A DNA stretch of 64,000 nt from Kitasatospora cineracea. GTDB taxonomy: Bacteria; Actinomycetota; Actinomycetes; Streptomycetales; Streptomycetaceae. This document shows, in pieces, positions 1 to 8,506 of this stretch (position 1 is the first letter of the stretch; each line of letters begins with the position of its first letter). The notes under the pieces were generated by a model. The model searched no databases. It was not told where the DNA came from and saw nothing but the letters and a program-made list of their open reading frames with translations. The translations under genes were made by a program, and so were the position numbers. The stretch spans positions 1,922,001 to 1,986,000 of the forward strand of contig NZ_RJVJ01000001.1 of the NCBI RefSeq assembly GCF_003751605.1. The letters are read 5' to 3'.

Positions 1-1
1 C

Positions 2-385
2 GACCTGCCGGTGGAGTACCTGGCCGAACTGGCCGCCGCCGAGGACACCGCGGGCCAGGCGATGGCCACCGTCGCCACCTCCGACGCGCTCGCGCTGATC
101 GCCTCGCTGCCGCCCGACCAGGCCGAGGCGGTGCTGCTGCGGGTGGTGCTCGGACTGGACGCGGAGAGCGCCGCGAAGGTGCTCGGCAAGCGCTCCGGCA
201 GCGTCCGGATGGCCGCCCACCGGGGCCTGCGGCGGCTGGCCAAGGTGCTGGAGCAGGGCGGGGGAGCGGCCGCCGGGCTGCCCCACCGGAAAACCGGGGG
301 AGCGGCCGGGGGGACGGCCGGGAAAAAGATTTCCGCGCAGGGTGTGACACCGGCGCAGGTGCCGACGCTGAAGGACATGAGATGA
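2..385 (+). CDS. ECF-type RNA polymerase sigma factor, C-terminal part (truncated by window edge)
   Basis: The open frame runs in from the left edge, so the true start lies outside the window. The visible part matches sigma-70 region 4 of ECF sigma factors: a short helical lead-in (IASLPPDQAEAVLLRVVLGL) followed by a helix-turn-helix that would contact the -35 element (SAAKVLGKRSGSVRMAAHRG). An unusual 40-residue Gly/Ala-rich tail follows the HTH. The stop overlaps the next start by 4 bp (ATGA), implying coupled translation with the membrane protein downstream, a common layout for an ECF sigma and its membrane regulator. The stimulus cannot be read from the sequence. Confidence 0.85.
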   Translation, partial: DLPVEYLAELAAAEDTAGQAMATVATSDALALIASLPPDQAEAVLLRVVLGLDAESAAKVLGKRSGSVRMAAHRGLRRLAKVLEQGGGAAAGLPHRKTGGAAGGTAGKKISAQGVTPAQVPTLKDMR

Positions 386-1278
386 GCACCAACCGATCCC
401 GCCGGATCGATCGCGCCGCCGCCGAGCAGCTGCTCGGCGGCGTCACGGTCGACCCGGAGGCCGGTCAGGACCCCTCCGCCGGGCAGCAGTCCGCGCCAGG
501 ACGGCCGGAGCTCGCCGCCCTGCTCGCCGCCGCTGCGACGAGCGAGGCGGCCGGCGACGGCCCGCTGCCCGGCGAAGAGGGGGCCATGGCCGCGTTCCGG
601 CAGGCTCGTCACCAGCCGGACCCCCGACCGCACCGGAGACGAAAGATGGCGGACACCGCGCTCGCGCGGGCCCTCAGCGCGAAGGCCGTGGCCGTCGCGC
701 TGGGCGTGACCGCCCTGGGCGGCGTCGCGGTCGCGGCCGGCACCGGCCGGCTGCCGGAGTCGCTGGGCGGTCCCGCCCCGGCCCCGGCGGCCACCAGCGC
801 CGCACCCGCGCCGACCACCGACGCGCCCGCCACCGCGTCCGGGACGCCGGGCGGCGGGCGCACCGGCAAGCCGTCGGCGGGCACCACCCGCCCCGGCACC
901 GGCCCGGCCCGGCCGTCCGGCCAGCCCGCCACCGGCCCGGCCGACGTGCCGCCGGACCTGGACCGGCTGTGCGAGGTCTTCGCCGGGCGGGTCGCGGCCG
1001 GCGGCAAGCCCAAGGACACGGCCGCCGTCCCCGAGCTGGCCGAGCTGCTGAAGGCGGCCGGCACGCCGGAGAAGGTGACCGGCTTCTGCGCCCTGCTCGC
1101 CGGGCACGACCGCGACCAGCAGAGCGGCCAGCCGTCCGCCGGGACGGGCCGCGGCAAGCCGTCGGCCGGCCCCGGCCAGTCGGCCTCGCCGTCGGCGTCC
1201 GCGCCGTCGCCCGGCCGGACCGGGCACGGCGACTCCCAGCAGTCCAAGCAGTCGAACGGGGGAAGCGACCAGGACTGA
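382..1278 (+). CDS. Single-pass membrane protein, candidate anti-sigma partner
   Basis: The 298-residue protein has a roughly 95-residue N-terminal domain with a basic stretch (HRRRK), one predicted transmembrane helix at about 108-126 (AVAVALGVTALGGVAVAAG), then a long Pro/Thr/Ser/Gly-rich outer region interrupted by a compact segment at about 193-250 that has two cysteines (LDRLCEVF and FCALLAG). Overlap with the sigma gene and the one-TM topology suggest membrane control of the sigma factor. No zinc-binding HxxxCxxC anti-sigma motif is present, so this role is inferred from context. The tail is very low in complexity (GKPSAG-type repeats). Confidence 0.7.
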   Translation: MSTNRSRRIDRAAAEQLLGGVTVDPEAGQDPSAGQQSAPGRPELAALLAAAATSEAAGDGPLPGEEGAMAAFRQARHQPDPRPHRRRKMADTALARALSAKAVAVALGVTALGGVAVAAGTGRLPESLGGPAPAPAATSAAPAPTTDAPATASGTPGGGRTGKPSAGTTRPGTGPARPSGQPATGPADVPPDLDRLCEVFAGRVAAGGKPKDTAAVPELAELLKAAGTPEKVTGFCALLAGHDRDQQSGQPSAGTGRGKPSAGPGQSASPSASAPSPGRTGHGDSQQSKQSNGGSDQD

Positions 1279-1284
1279 ACGACT

Positions 1285-1524
1285 CCGGTCGGACGGTGGG
1301 CACCCCCGGGCCCCCGTCCGACCGGCCACCGCCTCCGGGCGGCCGACGGGCCCCTGTACCCGTCGCCCGCCCGGACCGACTCCGGACGGGCACGGGGCTC
1401 CCCCGGGCCCCCGCCCGTCCGGGACAGCTCCGACCGGCAGAAGACTCCCCCGGGTCCGCCGCCGGTCGGGGAACCGCTCCGGACGGACGGCTGAACTCCC
1501 CCGGGTCCACCGTCCGTCCGGAGC
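1285..1524. repeat. Array of related hairpins with a shared loop motif
   Basis: This gap between two genes holds four stem-loops with perfect stems: 1285-1296/1314-1325 (12 bp), 1382-1391/1413-1422 (10 bp), 1430-1438/1461-1469 (9 bp) and 1476-1490/1510-1524 (15 bp). Each loop carries a version of CCCCCGGG(C/T)CC, and the last two share CTCCCCCGGGTCC. Stem sequences are variants of CCGGACGG/CCGGTCGG. A further 7-bp stem with a different loop lies at 1344-1350/1359-1365. Such an array could end transcription, stabilise RNA or bind a protein, and no known family is recognised. Confidence 0.75.
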
Positions 1525-1569
1525 TCAGACCAGCGGAGTGCCGGAACCCGCCCGACCCCAGGAACCACG

Positions 1570-2055
1570 GTGACCGAGACCCCGACCGCGGCACGGCCCG
1601 CCGACCCGGCCGCCCCGGTGTTCGTCGACGCCAGCGGCCGGCGCCAGCGCCGTTCGCGGCGGATCGGACGGCTGCTGGCCGTCCCGGCGGCCGGCTACCT
1701 GGCCCTGGTGGCGAGCAGCGCGCTCGGCGGCCCGACCCTGGGCGCGCCGTTCCTGCCCCGCCCCGCCGCCCCGGCGGCCCCCGGCACCCCGACCGCCACC
1801 ACCCCGTCCGCGAGCACCGGCCCGGTGGCCGACGGCCGGTCCACGCCCGGACCGGACCGGACCTCGGCGGCCGCCACCCGCCCGGCCCAGGCCCCCGCGG
1901 CACCGGCCGCGGCGAGCTCCGCGGCCCGGAGCACCGCGACGGCCACCGGCCCGGCCCCGGGCCCGACGGCCACCCCGACCCCCGGCCCGACGGCCCCGCA
2001 CGGCCGGCCCACCACCGCGCCGAGCAACAGCCGGAAGCCCACCAAGAGCCCCTAG
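1570..2055 (+). CDS. Small membrane-anchored Pro/Ala/Thr-rich protein, unknown function
   Basis: GTG start with AGGA six bases upstream. The 161-residue product has a basic cytoplasmic head (RRQRRSRRIGR), one transmembrane helix at about 35-55 (LLAVPAAGYLALVASSALGG), then about 100 residues rich in Pro, Ala, Thr and Ser. It lies 9 bp upstream of the deacetylase/glycosyltransferase and is probably in the same operon, so a scaffold or accessory role in making or exporting a surface polysaccharide is plausible but inferred. No conserved catalytic motif is visible. Confidence 0.65.
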   Translation: MTETPTAARPADPAAPVFVDASGRRQRRSRRIGRLLAVPAAGYLALVASSALGGPTLGAPFLPRPAAPAAPGTPTATTPSASTGPVADGRSTPGPDRTSAAATRPAQAPAAPAAASSAARSTATATGPAPGPTATPTPGPTAPHGRPTTAPSNSRKPTKSP

Positions 2056-2064
2056 CGAGCCCCG

Positions 2065-4239
2065 ATGACCTTCCCCCGGACCTCCCCCCGCCGCGGCGGC
2101 CCCGCCCAGCGCGGCCGCCGGGGCCGCCGGGGCGTGGTGCGCCAGCCCGCACCCCGCACGCACTGGCTGCTGCTGACCGCCCTGGTGGTGACCCTGGCCG
2201 CGGCCCTGCTGCTGCAGGGCTACACCCGCCACCTGTACGGATCGGCCCCCGACGGCGCCGTCCGCGCCACCGGCCCGGCCGGCGCCGTCCCCCCGGAGGC
2301 CGCCCACGGCGGCCCGGTGATCGACGCGTCCGGCGCGACGCCCCGCACCGCCCGGCCCGCCCCCGGCACCGTCGCGCTGACCTTCGACGACGGCCCCGAC
2401 CCGGTCTGGACGCCGAAGATCCTGGACGTGCTGAAGCAGCAGGGCGTGCACGCCACCTTCTTCGTGGTCGGCACCCAGGTCGCCGACCACCCCGAACTCG
2501 CCCGCCGGATCCTCGCCGAGGGCCACCAGCTCGGCATCCACACCTTCACCCACGCCGACCTCGGGCAGGCCGCGCCCTGGCGCCGCTCGCTCGAACTGCG
2601 CGAGGCCCAGCTCGCGGTGGCCGGCGCCACCGGCACCACCACCGCGCTGCTGCGCCCCCCGTACTCCTCGACCAACGACGCGCTCACCGACGCCGACTGG
2701 CAGGCCGTCCGGCAGGCCGGGCAGGCCGGCTACCTGACCGTGCTGACCACCCTGGACAGCGAGGACTGGCAGCGCCCGGGCGTGGCGCGGATCGTGGCCG
2801 GCGCCACCCCGCCGGGCCCGGCGGCCGGCCAGGTCGTGCTGATGCACGACGCGGGCGGCGACCGCTCGCAGACCGTCGCCGCGCTGGCCGAACTGCTGCC
2901 GGAGCTCAAGCGGGCCGGCTACCGGGTCGGGACGGTCTCCGAGACGGCGTCGATCGCGGACGCCGCGCACCCGGCGAGCGGCGTCGAGCACTGGCAGGGC
3001 CGGGCGCTGCTGCTGGCCCTGGCGGGCAGCGACCGGGCGGTGGCGGCGCTCGGCTGGCTGCTCTGGGCGGCCGGGGCGATCAGCGTGCTGCGCGCGGTGG
3101 CCCTGGTCGTCGCGGCCCGGCGGCACCGGCGCCTGCGCCGCCGCGGCTGGGGCCCGCCGGTCACCGAGCCGGTCACCGTGATCGTGCCCGCGTACAACGA
3201 GCGGGCGGGCATCGAGGCGGCGGTGCGCTCGCTGCTGGCCTCGGACCACCCGGTGGAGGTGATCGTGGTGGACGACGGCTCCACCGACGGCACCGCCGAC
3301 CTGGTGGAGTCGCTCGGCCTGCCCGGTGTCCGGGTGCTCCGGCAGGCCAACGCGGGCAAGCCGGCCGCGCTCAACAACGGCCTGCGGCACGCGAGTTGCG
3401 AGCTGGTGGTGATGGTCGACGGCGACACCGTGTTCGAGCCGGACGCGGTCCGGCTGCTGGTGCAGCCGTTCGCCGACCGCCGGGTCGGCGCGGTGTCCGG
3501 CAACGCCAAGGTGATCAACCGGGGCGGCCTGCTGGGCCGTTGGCAGCACATCGAGTACGTGGTCGGCTTCAACCTGGACCGCCGCTTCTTCGACCTCGCC
3601 CAGTGCATGCCCACCGTCCCCGGCGCGGTCGGCGCCTTCCGCCGCTCCGCGCTGCTGCGGTTGGGCGGTGTGGCCGAGGAGACGCTGGCCGAGGACACCG
3701 ACCTGACCATGGCGCTGTGCCGGGCCGGCTGGCGGGTGGTCTACGAGGAGCGGGCTATCGCCTGGACCGAGGCCCCGGCCTCGCTCTCCGCGCTGTGGCG
3801 CCAGCGCTACCGCTGGTGCTACGGCACCCTGCAGGCGATGTGGAAGCACCGCCGGGCGCTCGCCCAGCACGGCCAGGCCGGCAAGCTGGGCCGCCGGGGC
3901 CTGCTCTACCTGCTGGTGTTCCAGGTGCTGCTGCCGCTGCTGGCCCCGGCGGTGGACGTGTTCGCGGTCTACGGCCTGCTCTTCCTCGACCCGGTGCGGA
4001 TCGCCGCGGTCTGGCTGGGCTTCCTGGTGCTGCAGGCGCTGTCGGCCTGCTACGCGTTCCGCCTGGACGGCGAACGGCTGGGCCCGCTCTGGACGCTGCC
4101 GCTCCAGCAGGTGGTCTACCGTCAGCTGATGTACCTGGTGGTGATCCAGTCGGTGTGGACCGCACTGGCCGGCAACCGGCTGCGCTGGCAGCGGATGCAG
4201 CGCTACGGCTCGCTCCAGGCCCCGGCGAACCGGAGTTGA
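2065..4239 (+). CDS. Fused polysaccharide deacetylase and family 2 glycosyltransferase
   Basis: The 724-residue protein has a basic N-terminus and a TM helix (about 34-51), then an outside-facing NodB-type deacetylase domain with the metal site TFDDGPD (Asp108, Asp109) and HxxxH (His159, His163). A second TM region at about 325-350 leads to a cytoplasmic GT2 domain (VIVPAYNE about 371, VDDGSTDG about 402, DGD about 452, EDTD about 551 and QRYRW about 580), followed by C-terminal TM helices. Processive GT2 enzymes with this layout make beta-linked polysaccharides such as poly-N-acetylglucosamine or cellulose, and the fused deacetylase could trim the emerging chain. The substrate is not determined. 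Weak ribosome site upstream. Confidence 0.9.
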   Translation: MTFPRTSPRRGGPAQRGRRGRRGVVRQPAPRTHWLLLTALVVTLAAALLLQGYTRHLYGSAPDGAVRATGPAGAVPPEAAHGGPVIDASGATPRTARPAPGTVALTFDDGPDPVWTPKILDVLKQQGVHATFFVVGTQVADHPELARRILAEGHQLGIHTFTHADLGQAAPWRRSLELREAQLAVAGATGTTTALLRPPYSSTNDALTDADWQAVRQAGQAGYLTVLTTLDSEDWQRPGVARIVAGATPPGPAAGQVVLMHDAGGDRSQTVAALAELLPELKRAGYRVGTVSETASIADAAHPASGVEHWQGRALLLALAGSDRAVAALGWLLWAAGAISVLRAVALVVAARRHRRLRRRGWGPPVTEPVTVIVPAYNERAGIEAAVRSLLASDHPVEVIVVDDGSTDGTADLVESLGLPGVRVLRQANAGKPAALNNGLRHASCELVVMVDGDTVFEPDAVRLLVQPFADRRVGAVSGNAKVINRGGLLGRWQHIEYVVGFNLDRRFFDLAQCMPTVPGAVGAFRRSALLRLGGVAEETLAEDTDLTMALCRAGWRVVYEERAIAWTEAPASLSALWRQRYRWCYGTLQAMWKHRRALAQHGQAGKLGRRGLLYLLVFQVLLPLLAPAVDVFAVYGLLFLDPVRIAAVWLGFLVLQALSACYAFRLDGERLGPLWTLPLQQVVYRQLMYLVVIQSVWTALAGNRLRWQRMQRYGSLQAPANRS

Positions 4240-4244
4240 CGACG

Positions 4245-4382
4245 ATGAGCTTCCCCCGCACCTCGCCCGCCGCCGAACGGGCCGCCCGCCGCGCCCTGCA
4301 CGGCCCGCCGGGCGTCCTGCGCACCCTGCTGACGGCGGCCCTCGCGGCGCTGGCCGCCGTCCTGCTCGTCCAGCGCCCCTGA
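4245..4382 (+). CDS. 45-residue membrane peptide resembling the N-terminus of the upstream gene
   Basis: This small ORF starts 5 bp after the deacetylase/glycosyltransferase stop. It begins MSFPRTSP, compared with MTFPRTSP in that gene, and is likewise followed by a basic stretch and a single hydrophobic helix (LLTAALAALAAVLLV) before ending at QRP. It looks like a partial copy of the neighbour's signal-anchor, either a remnant duplication or a small membrane partner. Length and G/C third positions fit a real gene, but no homology can be checked here. Confidence 0.5.
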   Translation: MSFPRTSPAAERAARRALHGPPGVLRTLLTAALAALAAVLLVQRP

Positions 4383-4446
4383 ACCCCTCCCCGGCCGGGC
4401 CCGCTATGGTTCACGGGTCGCCGGACCGAGGTGGAAGGAGCATCCG

Positions 4447-6006
4447 ATGATCGGACGCGCGCTGAACGGGCGCTACGAGCTCGGCGAGATCCTCGGCGTC
4501 GGGGGCATGGCCACGGTGTACCGCGCCCTGGACCACCAGCTGGGCCGCCCGGTGGCGGTCAAGGTGCTCAACGGCGGCCTGGCCGACGACCCCCGGTTCG
4601 CCGAGCGGTTCGCCCGCGAGGCCCGGTCGGTCGCGCTGCTGGCGCACCCGCGGATCGTCACGGTCTTCGACTCCGGCGTCGACCAGGGCTCCCCGTACCT
4701 GGTGATGGAGCTGGTGCACGGAGCGACGCTGGGCCGGTTGATCGCCGAGCAGGGCGTCCTGCCGGTGGAGCGCGCCGTGGGCACCGCCGCCGCGGTGCTG
4801 GACGCCCTGGCCGCCGCGCACGCCCAGGGCCTGGTGCACCGGGACGTCAAGCCCGGCAACATCATGATCACCCAGGACGGCGGGGTGAAGGTCGTCGACT
4901 TCGGCATCGCCCGGGCCGGCTCCTCCTCCGGCCAGCAGCTCACCCAGACCGCCTCGGTGCTGGGCACCGCCGCCTACCTCTCCCCGGAGCAGGCCACCGC
5001 CGCCCCGGTGGACGGCCGCGCCGACCTGTACGCGGTGGGCTGCGTGCTGTACGAGATGCTGACCGGCGCCCCGCCGTTCACCGCCGACACCCCGGTCGCG
5101 GTCACCTTCAAGCACGTCACCGAGTACCCGCTCGCGGTCTGCGCGCACCGCCCCGACGTACCGCCCGCGCTGGACGCCGCGATCCTGCGGCTGCTGGCCA
5201 AGAACCCGGCCGAGCGGCCCGCCGACGCGCAGTCCGCCGCCGCCGAACTGCTCGCCGCCGTCCCCGCCGGGCCGGTCGACCGGACCGCCGAACTGCTCGG
5301 CGCGGCCACCCAGGTGCTGCCGCCCGTCCCCGCGGCGGCCTACCCCGCGGCCCCGCCGCCGCCCGCCGCCGCCCCGCCGCAGCCGTGGGCCGAGCAGCAC
5401 CGCACCTCGGTGCTGCCGCCGGTGCAGGCCCCGCTGCTGTCCCCGTCCCGCTTCGAGGAGGAGGAGCCCGAGCCCCGGCGCGGCCGCAACCCGCTGGTGT
5501 ACGCGGGCATCGGCGCGGCGGTGATCGCCGTGGTGGCGGGCATCGCCGCGTTCTCGCTCGGCGGCGGCGGCTCCGCCCCCCGGGCCGGGCACACCCCCGC
5601 CCCGACGACCGCCGCCACCAGCGCGTCCCCGTCGCCGTCCCCGTCGCCCAGCCCGTCCCCGTCCGCCTCCGCGAAGCCCAGCGCCTCGCCCAAGCCCTCC
5701 GCCACCCCCAGGGGCGGCGCCGTGGTCGCCCAGCTCGCCCAGCTGCGGGCCGACGTGGCGCAGGCCGAGTTCAGCAAGGACCGGGACAAGCAGGACGACC
5801 TGACCAGGCTGCTCGACGAGGCCACCCAGGCCGTCAACGACAAGCAGCCGGCGGACGCCGAGAGCGCCCTCAAGGACGCCCAGAAGCTGGTCCGCGACCT
5901 CCAGCACCGCAAGGCCGCGTCGCCCCCGCTGCTGGCCGGCTGGCAGGTCCGGCTCGGCGCCCTGGTCACCGCCGTGCACGTCCAGGCCGCCCAGCAGGAC
6001 GACTGA
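4447..6006 (+). CDS. Transmembrane serine/threonine protein kinase (PknB-like, no PASTA domains)
   Basis: The 519-residue protein has a strong ribosome site (GGAAGGAG). The N-terminal kinase domain (about 1-270) shows the glycine loop GVGGMATVY, catalytic Lys39, HRDVKPGN with Asp133, DFG with Asp151 and a Thr-rich activation segment. A proline-rich juxtamembrane region follows, then a TM helix at about 350-370 (VYAGIGAAVIAVVAGIAAF), a Ser/Pro repeat linker and a C-terminal helical, Lys/Asp/Gln-rich extracellular segment (about 425-500). PASTA repeats, usual in wall-sensing PknB, are absent, so the ligand is probably different. The gene converges on the channel gene with only 8 bp between stops. 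Confidence 0.92.
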   Translation: MIGRALNGRYELGEILGVGGMATVYRALDHQLGRPVAVKVLNGGLADDPRFAERFAREARSVALLAHPRIVTVFDSGVDQGSPYLVMELVHGATLGRLIAEQGVLPVERAVGTAAAVLDALAAAHAQGLVHRDVKPGNIMITQDGGVKVVDFGIARAGSSSGQQLTQTASVLGTAAYLSPEQATAAPVDGRADLYAVGCVLYEMLTGAPPFTADTPVAVTFKHVTEYPLAVCAHRPDVPPALDAAILRLLAKNPAERPADAQSAAAELLAAVPAGPVDRTAELLGAATQVLPPVPAAAYPAAPPPPAAAPPQPWAEQHRTSVLPPVQAPLLSPSRFEEEEPEPRRGRNPLVYAGIGAAVIAVVAGIAAFSLGGGGSAPRAGHTPAPTTAATSASPSPSPSPSPSPSASAKPSASPKPSATPRGGAVVAQLAQLRADVAQAEFSKDRDKQDDLTRLLDEATQAVNDKQPADAESALKDAQKLVRDLQHRKAASPPLLAGWQVRLGALVTAVHVQAAQQDD

Positions 6007-6014
6007 CCGCCGCC

Positions 6015-6518
6015 CTACTCCCGGTGCCGGGCCCGCTTCACCGCCCGGGTCTTCACCTGCTGGGTCAGCGCGGTCACCCCGGTGGTCAGGAACACCACGG
6101 TGTACAGGAGTTGGAGCATCACCACGACCCGGGCGGCCTGCCCGGACGGGTGGATGTCGCCGTACCCGACGGTCGCCATGGTGATCACCGTGAAGTACAG
6201 CGCGTCGATCTTGGTGTGCAGCCCCTCCAGTTCGCCGGGCTGCCGGGACATCCCCAGGTAGGCGGTGGCGAACACCACCAGCGCGGCGCACAGCAGGGCC
6301 AGGATCCGCGGCACCGGGTGCCGGGAGAGCCCCAGCACCTGCATCCGCACCTCGCGCAGCACCCCGGCCCCGAGCGCGGTCAGCAGCAGGCCGAACACCA
6401 GCCAGCTGATCACCGAGTGGTGCGGCCCGAACCAGCCCAGCGGCACCGCGAAGTAGGCCGTCAGCAGCAGCACCGGGCCGCCGAGCAGGGCCAGGTACGT
6501 CCGGGCCAGCTCCCTCAC
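6015..6518 (-). CDS. Two-pore-domain-style potassium channel protein
   Basis: The 167-residue membrane protein carries the K+ selectivity filter TVGYGD at 116-121 between hydrophobic helices (about 70-90 and 130-150), with two further hydrophobic segments at 11-31 and 37-53. This fits the Ion_trans_2 family of small bacterial channels. The GTG start overlaps the stop of the upstream membrane protein by 4 bp (GTGA), so the two are probably co-translated. No RCK nucleotide-binding domain is attached, and the tail is short and basic. Confidence 0.9.
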   Translation of the reverse strand: MRELARTYLALLGGPVLLLTAYFAVPLGWFGPHHSVISWLVFGLLLTALGAGVLREVRMQVLGLSRHPVPRILALLCAALVVFATAYLGMSRQPGELEGLHTKIDALYFTVITMATVGYGDIHPSGQAARVVVMLQLLYTVVFLTTGVTALTQQVKTRAVKRARHRE

Positions 6519-7870
6519 GCCGGGTCGGCCTTCCCGCCGGCGGGCGGCCCGGCGGGGCCGTCGGCGGGCGGTGCGGCGGCCGCGGCCGCGGGCGGGTGCG
6601 CGGGCGCGTCCAGGAACTCCAGCACGGCCAGGAAGGCCAGCAGCACCAGCGCCATCCACAGCACCACGGCGCCGGTCGGGTAGCTCCAGGTCAGCAGCAC
6701 GACGGCGGCGACCGCGACCGCGCCCCAGCCCAGCCAGGACTTCCAGCGGTGCACGAACCGGCCGACCGGGCCCAGCCGCATCCCCAGGCCCTCGGCGGCC
6801 TGCCGGACCGCGCCCAGCCCCGAGCGCCACAGGTGCCGCACCCAGCCGGCCCGCCGCCCGCCGCCGGTCAGCCAGGCCGCCAGCGCGATCACCACGCCCA
6901 GCGCCAGCACCATCCGGACCGCGGCCCGCAGGTAGCGCACCAGGGTGTCGTACACCGCCATCGCGGCGGCCTGGTCGACGTCGGCGGGCAGCTTGTCCAG
7001 GTAGAGCGCCCGGAACACGCTCAGCCCGACGCCCAGCAGCACCGCCCCCGCGGCCATCCCGAGCGCCGCCCCGACGGTGGCCCGGCGGTGGCGCACCGCC
7101 AGCGCGATCCCGCCGACCGCGCACAGCACCGCCAGCACCGGCACCCAGAACCCGGCCAGGTCGAGCAGCCGCAGCCCGGTCTGCGCCTTCCGCACCGCGT
7201 CCGACTGCACCAGCGTGTAGTCGGTGTGCACCTCCGGGATCTTCGACGCCAGCCCCAGCCCGTTGGCCACCAGCCGGTCCTTGACCGCCGCGACCACCGG
7301 CGCCAGGTCCAGGCTGACGGTGTCGCCCTTGATCTGCACCGCCCCGCCGCCCTGCCCGGTCAGCACCTTGTCGAACGCGGCGTGCGCGTTGCGCAGCACC
7401 CCCGTCCAGACCGTGGCGAAGGCGTCGGACTGGACGAACCGCAGCACCTGGTCGTGGACGAAGCCGGTCAGCCCGCTGGTCAGCGCCGGTCCGACCTTGC
7501 CCAGCGCGGCGTCCAGCAGCGGCCGGTCGGCGGGGGCGACCTCGTTCAGCAGGTCGGTGATCGGCAGCTGCTGCATCACCGCGGTGGTCACCCGGTTGGT
7601 GAGCGCGTTCTGCACCGAGGGGTCGGAGGCCAGCGGCGCCATCGTGGAGACGAACCGGTCGGTGTCGGTCACCTGCGACTTGCTCCACGCGGCGACCACC
7701 CCGAGCGGGGTCAGCACCGCGGCCAGCACGATCAGCAGCACCGCGAAGAAGGACCGCACCCGGTGGTGCTCCCGCCGGGGCGGTCCCTGCTCCTTCTCCT
7801 GCCGTTCCAGCAGGGCGATCCGCTCGCGCAGCTCCGCGAGCTCCCGCCCGCCCGAGGGGTCCGCCGCCAT
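6515..7870 (-). CDS. Multi-pass membrane protein of unknown function
   Basis: The 451-residue protein starts with a short coiled-coil-like segment (ELRERIALLERQEKE), a first TM helix at about 43-62, then a roughly 180-residue outer domain (including ALTNRVTTAVMQQLPITDLL) and several C-terminal TM helices (from about 235), ending in a Pro/Ala/Gly-rich tail. I know similar unnamed proteins from streptomycetes but no function. Overlap with the channel gene suggests the two work in the same membrane process. Confidence 0.75.
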   Translation of the reverse strand: MAADPSGGRELAELRERIALLERQEKEQGPPRREHHRVRSFFAVLLIVLAAVLTPLGVVAAWSKSQVTDTDRFVSTMAPLASDPSVQNALTNRVTTAVMQQLPITDLLNEVAPADRPLLDAALGKVGPALTSGLTGFVHDQVLRFVQSDAFATVWTGVLRNAHAAFDKVLTGQGGGAVQIKGDTVSLDLAPVVAAVKDRLVANGLGLASKIPEVHTDYTLVQSDAVRKAQTGLRLLDLAGFWVPVLAVLCAVGGIALAVRHRRATVGAALGMAAGAVLLGVGLSVFRALYLDKLPADVDQAAAMAVYDTLVRYLRAAVRMVLALGVVIALAAWLTGGGRRAGWVRHLWRSGLGAVRQAAEGLGMRLGPVGRFVHRWKSWLGWGAVAVAAVVLLTWSYPTGAVVLWMALVLLAFLAVLEFLDAPAHPPAAAAAAPPADGPAGPPAGGKADPA

Positions 7871-7954
7871 CCGGTGCCTCCTGGTGATCCGCCGTCAGGT
7901 GGATACCAGGAGATACCAGAACAAAACGCCCAGCCACCCGGGCGCGGCGACACG

Positions 7955-7997
7955 CCGGAGCCCCCGGTCCGTCGGGGCGACGGGCCGGGGGCTCCGG
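7955..7997 (-). terminator. Hairpin terminator after tatA
   Basis: Perfect 13-bp stem CCGGAGCCCCCGG (7955-7967) with 7985-7997 and a 17-nt loop, in the gap downstream of the minus-strand tatA gene. There is no U-track, as usual for high-GC actinomycetes. Confidence 0.7.
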
Positions 7998-8032
7998 TAC
8001 GGCGGGCGGGTCGGCCGGGGGCCGACGCGGCG

Positions 8033-8305
8033 TCAGGCCGTGGTCGACTTCGTCGGCTCGGCGGCCTTGGCGACGTTGGTCGGCTCGACGGCCGGACGCG
8101 GCTGCTCGGCCTGCGAGGCGGCGGTGCCGTTCTGCGCCTCCGCGGGGGCGTCGTCCTCGCGCAGGGCCTTGGTCTCGGCCTTCAGGATGCGCATCGACTT
8201 GCCGAGGCCACGGGCCATCTCGGGCAGCTTCTTCGAGCCGAACAGCAGGACCAGCACCACCAGAACGATGATGATGTGCCAGGGCTCAAGACCGTTACGG
8301 AACAT
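8033..8305 (-). CDS. tatA: Sec-independent (Tat) translocase subunit TatA
   Basis: The 90-residue product has one N-terminal TM helix ([20 protein letters not shown]), the Phe-Gly hinge, then an amphipathic helix ([20 protein letters not shown]) and a charged, low-complexity tail. This is the TatA architecture: it forms the pore for export of folded proteins with twin-arginine signals. I chose the Met at 8305 over a longer in-frame start (8419) because TatA proteins begin just before the TM helix. The gene stands alone, as tatA often does in actinomycetes. Confidence 0.93.
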   Translation of the reverse strand: MFRNGLEPWHIIIVLVVLVLLFGSKKLPEMARGLGKSMRILKAETKALREDDAPAEAQNGTAASQAEQPRPAVEPTNVAKAAEPTKSTTA

Positions 8306-8506
8306 CCCTGACCACCGGTCCTTTCGTGGAGGTTCTCGCTGTGACGTCTGGGTCGGACGGAAGGCCCGACCCGGCCAGTATGCCTGGCCCGGTCGGCGAA
8401 CGTATACACCCGTCGGCAAACAGCCGCCGAAAAACAGGTGATCCGAGTCATGTGGTCTGTACCACCTGAAGGGCCCCGGCGCAGGCCCGGCGGCCGCCCC
8501 CGGAAC

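Noticed and set aside
969..4382. Very long open frame (over 1100 codons) on the plus strand
   Set aside because: It runs across three better-supported genes in other frames and has Arg/Pro/Gly-rich nonsense composition typical of a shadow frame in high-GC DNA. Only its last 46 codons (from ATG 4245) are kept as a possible small gene.
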